Assembly (NCBI GenBank): GCA_026710905.1
Contig: JAPOQD010000029.1
Coordinates: 1 to 64,000, forward strand
DNA from: Halieaceae bacterium
Lineage (GTDB): Bacteria; Pseudomonadota; Gammaproteobacteria; Pseudomonadales; Halieaceae
Direction of reading: 5' to 3'
DNA: 64,000 nt
Positions 45,782-53,062 of this stretch are shown here, one piece after another. The notes under the pieces were generated by a model. The model was not told where the DNA came from and ran no database searches. It saw only the letters and a program-made list of their open reading frames with translations. The position numbers and the translations under genes are program-made. How positions within the stretch are numbered: the stretch's first letter is position 1; the number at the start of each line of letters is the position of its first letter.

Positions 45782-47401
45782 CTACCCTGCGGCCTCATCC
45801 AGGGTGGCTCGGATACGGTGCTTCAGCACCTTGCCCGCATCGTTTTTGGGCAGGCTGTCCCACAGGGCGACCTGCTCGGGGATCTTGAATTTCGCCACAC
45901 CCTGTTCCAGCAGGAAATCCTTCAGATCAACTACCGCGGGCTGCGCACCAGTGCGGGGGACGATGACCGCACAGGCGCGTTCCCCGGTGTGGGGGTCCGG
46001 CAGGCCTACGATGGCAATCTCCTCGATGTCCGGGTGCCGAACCAACAGATCCTCGACTTCCTTTGGGGAGATATTCTCACCGTTGCGGATGATCAAGTCC
46101 CTGAGGCGGCCCGTAATCACCAGGTGGTCGCCGCCGGTCCATTGTCCCAGGTCGCCAGTGTGATAATAACCTTCGGCGTCAAAGGCCGTTTCCTCGTCCC
46201 CGGGATGGACATAACCCACCAGCATTTGCGGCCCGCGGGCCAATACCTCACCAGAGCCGCCCTCGCTCAGGCGAACGCTGGCGATACCCGGGCGACCGTC
46301 GGTTTCCGCAGCATGATCAATGTCCCGGGAGTCGAAGACGCCCACTGTGGTTACCGGCACCTCCGTGGAACCATACACCCGGGTGACCAGGGCCCGCTCG
46401 AAGTAATCCGCTGCCTCGCGGATCAGGCTTGGAGGCACCGAGGCGCCACCACAGATGAAAACTTTGAGATCAGGCAGCCGTGTACTCGCATGCCGCGCCG
46501 CCTCCAGCAATTGCAACAGGAATGGTGTGGCGCCGGCAAAATGCGTGCAGCGCTCCTTCAACAGGTGCTGAACCGCATCCTCGGGCCGCCACTGTTCCAT
46601 AAGCACCGCGCAGGCGCCAAGTAGCAGCGGGCACTCAAAGGCATAAATCGACCCACCGATATGACTGATCGGCGAGGCCACGAGGAAACTGTCTCCCGGT
46701 TCGACCAGCCAGTGTTCACCCAGTTGACGAATCAAGGCATGAATGGAATTATGGCTGTGCATGACTCCCTTGGGACTGCCGGTGGTGCCGGAGGTGTACA
46801 TGATCATTCGCACCGCGTCCGGGTCGGGCGCTGGGAGATCCTGTCGCGGCGCGTCCCTGAACAGGGCAGAGTAGGCCTGGTGGGAACCGGGCTCACCGCG
46901 CACGACGGCAACCTGTGGCGGATGATCCAATTGCCGCACCACGCCGCCCAACATGGCGCTGTAGGAGTGGTTACGGAATTCCTCGGGAATGAAGATCATC
47001 CGGCTGCCCGCGTCGCGGAGCATGTAACACAGGTCGTGCTCGCGCAGGGAGGGCAGTATCGGGTGCGCGACCATGCGCGCCAGGGTGGCGGCGAGGTAGA
47101 TAATCACTGCCTCGTGCCAGTTTGGCAGCATGAAAGAGATCACGCTTCCCTGCTCAAAGCGGCTCGCCAGGACCCTGGCCAGCGCGGTAGCGCGGTCCTC
47201 CAGCGTGTGCGCGTCGAGCCGCACCGGGCCGTCGACCACCAGTACCCGGCCGGGATTCTCTGCCGCGGTCCGCGCCAGCGCCTCGGCCAGGGTCTCCCGC
47301 ACCCAGTAGCCCGACTCGTAGGCCGACCGGGCGCGCTGTTCGTCCCAGCGGATCGAATGGCCTGCTATGCTGCGGCGTTCGGTGGTGTCTGAGGGGGCCA
47401 T
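45782..47401 (-). CDS. AMP-dependent acyl-CoA synthetase/ligase
   Basis: 539 residues from the ATG at 47401; the frame extends 46 residues upstream without support. ANL motifs: YTSGTTGSPKGVMHSH, VYGSTE, hinge GRLRDLIIRNGENISP and catalytic Lys in KNDAGKVLKHR. Sequence style resembles cyclohexanecarboxylate- and medium-chain-type CoA ligases. Divergent to a VOC/CoA-transferase/Rieske-oxygenase cluster across 221 bp, so it probably activates the substrate of that cluster. Confidence 0.9.
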   Translation of the reverse strand: MAPSDTTERRSIAGHSIRWDEQRARSAYESGYWVRETLAEALARTAAENPGRVLVVDGPVRLDAHTLEDRATALARVLASRFEQGSVISFMLPNWHEAVIIYLAATLARMVAHPILPSLREHDLCYMLRDAGSRMIFIPEEFRNHSYSAMLGGVVRQLDHPPQVAVVRGEPGSHQAYSALFRDAPRQDLPAPDPDAVRMIMYTSGTTGSPKGVMHSHNSIHALIRQLGEHWLVEPGDSFLVASPISHIGGSIYAFECPLLLGACAVLMEQWRPEDAVQHLLKERCTHFAGATPFLLQLLEAARHASTRLPDLKVFICGGASVPPSLIREAADYFERALVTRVYGSTEVPVTTVGVFDSRDIDHAAETDGRPGIASVRLSEGGSGEVLARGPQMLVGYVHPGDEETAFDAEGYYHTGDLGQWTGGDHLVITGRLRDLIIRNGENISPKEVEDLLVRHPDIEEIAIVGLPDPHTGERACAVIVPRTGAQPAVVDLKDFLLEQGVAKFKIPEQVALWDSLPKNDAGKVLKHRIRATLDEAAG

Positions 47402-47533
47402 ACCAAGTCCTGTTGCGCTCCCACGGCGCACTTCGAGATAGTAGTAATAGGCAACACCGGTGATTATACTACAGCTTCGCAATGTCCGGTCAGACACCCT
47501 GTGACAGGTTGGCCCCTGCTGGGAGGGCAGTCG

Positions 47534-47638
47534 ATGCAAGTCGCGATTATCGCCGGAGCGGGTAACGGCATCGTCCCGATCCTGGCGGATGCCTTATTGT
47601 TGTTTACTATCGAGAGAATACCATGTCTGAACCAGTGA
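47534..47638 (+). pseudogene. Short ORF resembling a dehydrogenase N-terminus
   Basis: ATG at 47534 with GGGAGGG six bases upstream encodes 34 residues beginning MQVAIIAGAGNGI, a Rossmann glycine-loop start like that of SDRs, then loses similarity and stops inside the VOC gene. Either a relic or a leader peptide overlapping the VOC start. Confidence 0.3.
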
Positions 47639-48066
47639 CCACCCTCATCAGCCACATCGGCCTGTGTACCGCGGACATCGAGCGCGCCAGCGCCTTCTAC
47701 CAGGGTGCGCTGGGCTTCGAGCCGCTGGGCGGCGTCTTCGAGATCGGCGCGCCCTTTGACGACCTGTTGGAACAGCCCGGCGCCACCATGCTGGTCCAGC
47801 AACTCAAGTGCGGCGGCGCCACCATCGAATTGCTGGGCTTCCGTGACACTGCCGTTACCGGGGCAGCGCAGCGGCGTCCGATGAACCAACGCGGCTTCAC
47901 CCACATGACTCTGGTGGTGGACGATATCGATGCGGCGGCAGCGCGTATCTGTGAATTTGGCGGCCAGGTGCACCACGAAACCAGGGTCGATTCTTCCTTC
48001 GGCCCTATCCTGTTCTGCACGGATCCGGACGGAGTGCGGATCGAGCTGATGCGGGCCAACAACTGA
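47623..48066 (+). CDS. VOC-family protein (glyoxalase/methylmalonyl-CoA epimerase-like)
   Basis: 147 residues with two beta-alpha-beta-beta-beta modules: ISHIGLCTADIERASAFYQ at the start and TDPDGVRIELMR at the end. VOC proteins use a metal for isomerisation, epimerisation or extradiol cleavage. Metal ligands plausible at His12 and the C-terminal Glu of RIELM. Its TGA overlaps the CoA-transferase ATG by one base, so the two are translationally coupled. Reaction not assignable. Confidence 0.86.
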   Translation: MSEPVTTLISHIGLCTADIERASAFYQGALGFEPLGGVFEIGAPFDDLLEQPGATMLVQQLKCGGATIELLGFRDTAVTGAAQRRPMNQRGFTHMTLVVDDIDAAAARICEFGGQVHHETRVDSSFGPILFCTDPDGVRIELMRANN

Positions 48067-49229
48067 TGGCGGCGGGGCCGCTGGCTGGTCTGGTCGTGGC
48101 GGACCTCACCGCGATGGTCATGGGTCCCTACTGCACCCAGATCATGGCCGATATGGGCGCCGATGTGATCAAGGTGGAACCGCCGGGTGGCGACATCACC
48201 CGCTTCGTGGCCCAGGGCCCTGTTCCTACCATGAATGGCGTTTTCGTCAACATCAATCGCGGCAAACGCAGCATTGTACTGGACCTGAGCACCGAGCAAG
48301 ACAAGGAGGCGCTGCGGCGCCTGGTGGCCAGGGCGGACGTTTTTATCCATACCATGCGCGCGAGCGCCATTGCGCGGCTGGGATTCAGTTATGCCGAGGT
48401 CTCGGCAATCAATCCGTCGATCATCTACAGCAATTGCTACGGTTATGGCCGTGGCGGGCCGGATCGGGACCGACCCGCCTACGATGACACCATACAGGCG
48501 GAGTGCGGACTTCCCGCGGTACAGGAAATGCTCACCGGAGAGGCGAATTTCGTCGGCACCATCATGGCTGACAAAGTCACCGGCCTGACCGCCCTGTACG
48601 CGATCATGATGGCGCTGTATCACCGCGAACGCACGGGAGAGGGACAGGAGGTCGAGGTGGCGATGTTCGAAACCATGGCCTCCTTCATGCTGGTGGAGCA
48701 CGCCAACGGAGCCATCTTCGACCCCCCGGTGGGACCCGCCAACTACCACCGCGCCGTGGCGCCGAATCGGCGCCCCTACCAGACCAGGGACGGTCATATC
48801 TCGGCCCTGGTCTACAACGACAAGCACTGGGCATTGTTCATGGACGCTGTCCAACCGCCATGGGCCAGTGAAGAATTCGCCACCGTGGAGCAGCGCGCCC
48901 TGCAGATCAACCGGGTCTACGGCCTGCTGGGCGAGACCTTTCTGCAGCGAACCACCGGCGAGTGGCTGGAACTGTTGCACAAGCTGGGTATTCCCGCCGC
49001 ACCCCTGAACACACCTGAGCAACTGCTCGAGAATCCTCACCTCAAGGCTGCGGGTTTTTTCGAGACTGTCGAGACCGGCCAGGGACCGGTCCGCTTTCCT
49101 GGCGTGCCGACCTTGTTCTCCAACACACCCGGGAAGGTTCATGGCGCCGCGCCGGAGCTCGGCGCCCACACCCAGGAAATTCTGGCGGAGCTCGGGCTGC
49201 CGGCCCTCAATGAAACCTCGCAACAATGA
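48066..49229 (+). CDS. Class III CoA-transferase (CaiB/BaiF family)
   Basis: 387 residues, usual length. N-terminal LVVADLTAMVMGPYCTQIMADMGADVIKVE binds CoA (split here: VVADLTAMVMGPY, then ADMGADVIKVEPP); the catalytic Asp is in IMADKVTGLTAL. Moves CoA between acids without free CoA. Coupled to the VOC gene upstream, followed after 70 bp by a small ORF with a strong ribosome site and a Rieske oxygenase. The CoA donor and acceptor are unknown. Confidence 0.92.
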   Translation: MAAGPLAGLVVADLTAMVMGPYCTQIMADMGADVIKVEPPGGDITRFVAQGPVPTMNGVFVNINRGKRSIVLDLSTEQDKEALRRLVARADVFIHTMRASAIARLGFSYAEVSAINPSIIYSNCYGYGRGGPDRDRPAYDDTIQAECGLPAVQEMLTGEANFVGTIMADKVTGLTALYAIMMALYHRERTGEGQEVEVAMFETMASFMLVEHANGAIFDPPVGPANYHRAVAPNRRPYQTRDGHISALVYNDKHWALFMDAVQPPWASEEFATVEQRALQINRVYGLLGETFLQRTTGEWLELLHKLGIPAAPLNTPEQLLENPHLKAAGFFETVETGQGPVRFPGVPTLFSNTPGKVHGAAPELGAHTQEILAELGLPALNETSQQ

Positions 49230-49299
49230 TCCCGGCGCCCACGCTCCCCGATTCGCCGGGTTGCGCGCCCTTCTGGCGCCGGAACAAGGAGGAGGAAAC

Positions 49300-49509
49300 A
49301 TGAGCACAGAGGCGCAAACAGAGGTCACACTCGACCTCACCGACGAGGGTTACTGGACCAGTGGGGTCTGGATCAATCTGATATTAGCCTTAAATTTGTG
49401 GGGAGAACCTCGCACGTATGGCGCCGACTTCGAGATCCTGTTCCAGGCTGGCGCATGGTTTCAGAGGATACAATCTCCGTGGCGTCAGGTCGCGTTTCAC
49501 AGGCAATGA
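49300..49509 (+). CDS. Small hypothetical protein coupled to the Rieske oxygenase
   Basis: 69 residues, ATG at 49300 preceded by AAGGAGGAGG, one of the strongest Shine-Dalgarno sequences in the window. The acidic start MSTEAQTEVTLDLTDEGYW is followed by a semi-hydrophobic middle. Its TGA overlaps the oxygenase ATG (ATGA). I do not recognise the family; it may be an accessory subunit or the remains of a larger protein whose ribosome site is retained. Confidence 0.55.
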   Translation: MSTEAQTEVTLDLTDEGYWTSGVWINLILALNLWGEPRTYGADFEILFQAGAWFQRIQSPWRQVAFHRQ

Positions 49510-50918
49510 ACAACACCGGGAGTCGGCAATTCGCATCGGGCGGCGCTTCGGGGTCGGATTGGCCGCCCCACTGGGAGACGCGGGAAAATGGTATACGCGT
49601 GGGCCGCTACCTCGACCCGGAGTTCCTGCAGTTGGAGTACGAAAAGCTGTGGAGCAAGGTGTGGCAGGTCGCCGCGCGCATCGACGAGATTCCCGAAGTC
49701 AATGACTACGCCACCTATGAGATCAGCGACCAGTCGGTGTTCCTGGTGCGAGTGGACGAAAAAACCATCAAGGCCTATCACAATGTCTGCCCGCACCGTG
49801 GCACCGCCCTCACCGATGGCGCCGGGACCTTCAGCCACGGCAATATCATTTGTCCTTTTCACGGGTGGCGCTGGGATACCGGGGGCAACAACCGCTACGT
49901 ACTTGCGCGCGAGGAATTTCACGGCGGCAAGTTGTGCAATGCCGATGTAGCCCTGAAGCCGCTGCCCTGCGTTGAATTTGCCGGCTTCGTATTCATCAAC
50001 TTTGACCGGGACTGCATCCCCTTCGACGAGTTCATCGCGCCGGTGCGGCAGTTCCTGGAAGATCTGAACATTGCTGAAATGCGCCATTACTGGTGGAAGG
50101 CCATTCCCATACCGGCCAACTGGAAGGTGGCGCAGGAAGCCTTCTTCGAGACCTATCACGTACCGGCGACCCACCCGCAATTGGAAACGGCGGCAGCGGC
50201 TTTCATTTACGGTGAAGAGATCAAGGACGATTTTGACACGTTTACCCACCGCAACGTGGAGTACGAGACCCTTCCCCACGGCCACGGGCGTTTTTTTGCA
50301 GGCGCCAACACACCCATGCAAGGCAAGGTGGCGGCCCAGCAAGAGGAGGATCCGGTTGACGTTATGGCGGCGCGGCTGCAACTGCTGGTTGATGGAATGG
50401 ATGCACAGGTTTTGCAGGACGATGTCGACCTGCTGAAAACTTTGCGGGGTAAACCGATTCCCGAGGGTTCAAGCCTCGGCCAGGAGTACATCCGGGTGTT
50501 GTACGAAGATGCGGCGGCGAAACAGCGCCCCATGCCGAAGCTGGATCCCGATGTGTTGGGCATGTGGGGTGGCGAAATCTTCATCTTCCCCAACGTGATG
50601 ATCCTGCCCCAGGCGGGCAATGCCATGATCTACCGGGTGCGGCCCAAGGGCAACGACCCGGATAACTGCTGCTTTGAAATCTTCTCAACCAGAACCCTGC
50701 CCGCCGCCGCAGAGCGCGAAAGGGCCTGGGTGACCCCGGTGAGCGACGCCAGTGACCCGCAGCAGCTTAAGCATATTCCGCGCCAGGACCTGGGCAATCT
50801 CAAGCGCATACAGAAAGGCCTGCACTCCCGCTCAATGCGCCAGACCTGGCTGGCCAGCCACCACGAGAAAATTATCCTGGGTATGCACCGGGAGCTTGAT
50901 CGTTACCTGAGGGGCTGA
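49506..50918 (+). CDS. Rieske non-haem iron oxygenase, large subunit
   Basis: 470 residues. Rieske ligands Cys95/His97 (CPHRG) and Cys116/His119 (CPFHGW); mononuclear iron ligands His218 and His223 in ETYHVPATHP, plus a later Asp. Such enzymes dioxygenate or demethylate aromatic and other substrates using a reductase and ferredoxin, neither of which is adjacent. ATG at 49506 overlaps the small ORF; ATG at 49455 is an alternative. No beta subunit is coded nearby, pointing to an alpha-only type. Part of the CoA-transferase/AhpD cluster. Confidence 0.92.
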   Translation: MNNTGSRQFASGGASGSDWPPHWETRENGIRVGRYLDPEFLQLEYEKLWSKVWQVAARIDEIPEVNDYATYEISDQSVFLVRVDEKTIKAYHNVCPHRGTALTDGAGTFSHGNIICPFHGWRWDTGGNNRYVLAREEFHGGKLCNADVALKPLPCVEFAGFVFINFDRDCIPFDEFIAPVRQFLEDLNIAEMRHYWWKAIPIPANWKVAQEAFFETYHVPATHPQLETAAAAFIYGEEIKDDFDTFTHRNVEYETLPHGHGRFFAGANTPMQGKVAAQQEEDPVDVMAARLQLLVDGMDAQVLQDDVDLLKTLRGKPIPEGSSLGQEYIRVLYEDAAAKQRPMPKLDPDVLGMWGGEIFIFPNVMILPQAGNAMIYRVRPKGNDPDNCCFEIFSTRTLPAAAERERAWVTPVSDASDPQQLKHIPRQDLGNLKRIQKGLHSRSMRQTWLASHHEKIILGMHRELDRYLRG

Positions 50919-51090
50919 GACCGGGCCTCGCACTGGTTCCCGGCGGGAGTAGCCAGTAGAAGCGACACCGAGTAGTAGCGAAAAGGCGCATCCTTGTAGC
51001 CTCGCTCGAACAGGTAGTTCACGATCTTTCCCGCCAACAGCTTGCCGGCCACCAGCCCGAACCTGGCGCGGCGGCCGCCACCGTTTCGTT
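50903..51090 (-). pseudogene. Possible membrane transporter relic
   Basis: A 61-codon open stretch with no start, containing FGLVAGKLLAGKIVNYLFER and APFRYYSVSLLLATPAG. The pattern of charged loop then helix recalls major facilitator transporters, but the match is from memory and weak. It occupies most of the 240-bp gap between the oxygenase and the AhpD-like gene. Confidence 0.25.
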
Positions 51091-51158
51091 AGTAGACATC
51101 AGTGATGATTATTGATTATGCTTCTTCCATGATAATTCATGGCCCGGAGTTTTAACAG

Positions 51159-51824
51159 ATGGCGGACTCTGGCAACGAAGGCAAGCCGCAAAGCGCATTG
51201 GACGCGGAAATCGAGGCAAGGCATACCGAGGTCCTGGGACATCCACAGCGGATGGCTCCGCTGGAACGCACCGCAGAAGCCGAGGCCATGGCCGTGGCTT
51301 ACTGGCGCAAGCTGCGCCGCTCCATTTACGGTGAGGACGACACTCCCCCGGCGGGCGCCAAAATACCCGAGATTCATTTCACCATGCTGCGCTGCCCGGA
51401 GTTGTGGGAGTGTATCTCCGGTTTGTCTGTGCAGCTTTCCAGCCGTGGCCAGATTCCTGTGCGGGATCGAGAACTGGTGATCCTGCGGACCGGATGGCTG
51501 TGCCGCGCACCCTTCGAGTGGGGCGAGCATGTGCGTATCGGTCGCCTACTGGGTCTGGATGGCAGCGATATAGAGCGCATTATCGAAGGCTCAACGGCAC
51601 AGGGTTGGAGCGAGCACGAGCGAGCGCTGTTACAGGCCGTGGAAGAGTTGCACGCTGACGCGATGATCTCCGACCAAAGCTGGGCGGTGCTGTCCCGAAA
51701 ATGGAGCGACACCCAGCTATTTGAACTGGCGGTACTGGTGGGACAGTTCACTACAGTGGCCTATTGGCAGAACTCCCTGCGTGTGCCCTTGGGCGGGGAC
51801 AATGCCGGGCTGGCGGCCCGCTGA
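51159..51824 (+). CDS. Carboxymuconolactone decarboxylase/AhpD-family protein
   Basis: 221 residues, all-helical AhpD-like. Core motif RDRELVILRTGWLCRAPFEWGEH has the Cys and the EWxxH pair, but only one Cys where the peroxidase subgroup has CxxC, so it is closer to the decarboxylase-like or uncharacterised members. Downstream of the Rieske oxygenase in the same direction, 240 bp away. Similar proteins often occur with aromatic degradation genes. Confidence 0.87.
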   Translation: MADSGNEGKPQSALDAEIEARHTEVLGHPQRMAPLERTAEAEAMAVAYWRKLRRSIYGEDDTPPAGAKIPEIHFTMLRCPELWECISGLSVQLSSRGQIPVRDRELVILRTGWLCRAPFEWGEHVRIGRLLGLDGSDIERIIEGSTAQGWSEHERALLQAVEELHADAMISDQSWAVLSRKWSDTQLFELAVLVGQFTTVAYWQNSLRVPLGGDNAGLAAR

Positions 51825-51984
51825 TTTCGTCTTTATCCCGGTTCAATCAAGTCCCCTCCAGAGCTTCAGACCCTGCTCAAAGCTCCAACTGCAGGAACTC
51901 AGTGCGCTCACACAAAGTCTGGGGTGTATCATTCGAGCCTCCCTTGATGAGCCCTGATGGCGATGCGGTGCCGGAAAAAAGGGG

Positions 51985-52038
51985 AAAAAAGGGGTCAGAG
52001 CCCTTTAATCCCAAAAAAAGGGGTCTGACCCCTTTTTT
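51985..52038. repeat. AAAGGGGTC palindromic repeat, possible bidirectional terminator
   Basis: A perfect palindrome with 12-bp arms AAAAAAGGGGTC and GACCCCTTTTTT and a one-base centre at 52014-52038, preceded by a partial copy (AAAAAAGGGGTCAGAGCCC) at 51985. The T run after the stem would end transcription from both the AhpD-like gene and the ABC operon. The same motif is widespread as a dispersed repeat in gammaproteobacteria. The rest of the 305-bp gap shows no gene. Confidence 0.7.
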
Positions 52039-52129
52039 CGCCTTTTTTGCGGCTCGGCACAGCCGCTGTCATTAAAGGCGGCGCGCTTTCACCTGCATCG
52101 CCAATCGCTACCTGCGCAGACAACGTACC

Positions 52130-53062
52130 TTACTCAACAGCGGCGCTTTCCGGCTCGGTGGCGGCGCCCTCATCCGGGGGCGGGAACAGCGTGCTTGCGT
52201 TGCTGTCATTGAGACGGTCGTAGTCGAACTTGGAAAGGGCGAAATACACCGGAATATCACTCCGCCGTACATAGTAAGCCGCTTCAATTTCATACAGGTG
52301 GTAGTCGTAAGCCGTGTCCCCTGCGCTAACCGACAGCACCGGTGGCGCCGCCATTTCCTCAAGAATGGAGGCGGTGTCGTCATCCGCCGCGCCGGTAACT
52401 CTCAAGCTGGCCAGGCCGTTAACAAGGCGTTCCACTGCGGTCTCGTTGGCGGCAACCCCGTCTTCTCCCAGCCATTGGTCTTCGCTGTGGTGTATCCGGT
52501 AGTCCACGCCGCTGATGGCGCTGGGCGCCTCAAGCTGCAACAGGGTCTTGTCCAGCCAGTGCGTCGAATTTATCGGCAGATCGTAGCTGTTGAATTCGAT
52601 GCTGTAGACCTGTTCCTCCTGCCCAGGGCGCACATGAATTTGACGAAACCCGGGAGAGGTTCCCAGAAAAAGCTGCGCCAGTTGCTCGGAGCCGGCGAAA
52701 TACTGAACCCGTCGCTGAAAGTTGTCCTCGGCCACCTCGAATCGCTGTTTGGCGCTGCTGCTGCCGGCAATCGGAAAGCCGCGGTTCATACCCGGCAATT
52801 CAGCCAACAGGCGCTCTACCAGTGCGTCCTGGACCACCAGGTTGTGATAATCGGGCATACGCCAGGCATCCTCATCGCGGCGCATTTCCAGCTTGCTGTC
52901 CGCAGCGCTGATCAGCAGCCGGTCCACTTGCCCTCCGGCAACCGTCAGCAGTGGTTTTTCCGCATCCGCCGCCCCCGGCGGGGGGTTCGGCCAGAAGACC
53001 CAGGCCAGGGCCAGCAACTGCACGGCCAGTACTATCAGCAGGTTATTTGTCAGGCGCTTCAT
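52130..53062 (-). CDS. DUF4340 domain protein of a Gld-type ABC system
   Basis: 310 residues: one N-terminal membrane anchor (about residues 8-25) and a large extracytoplasmic region of the DUF4340 type, with two repeated beta-rich lobes and an acidic, Pro/Glu-rich tail. It overlaps the fused permease gene by 4 bp and is the last gene of an operon ATPase - permease/GldG fusion - DUF4340, an arrangement common in gammaproteobacteria. Role unknown; probably an accessory of the transporter. Confidence 0.85.
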   Translation of the reverse strand: MKRLTNNLLIVLAVQLLALAWVFWPNPPPGAADAEKPLLTVAGGQVDRLLISAADSKLEMRRDEDAWRMPDYHNLVVQDALVERLLAELPGMNRGFPIAGSSSAKQRFEVAEDNFQRRVQYFAGSEQLAQLFLGTSPGFRQIHVRPGQEEQVYSIEFNSYDLPINSTHWLDKTLLQLEAPSAISGVDYRIHHSEDQWLGEDGVAANETAVERLVNGLASLRVTGAADDDTASILEEMAAPPVLSVSAGDTAYDYHLYEIEAAYYVRRSDIPVYFALSKFDYDRLNDSNASTLFPPPDEGAATEPESAAVE

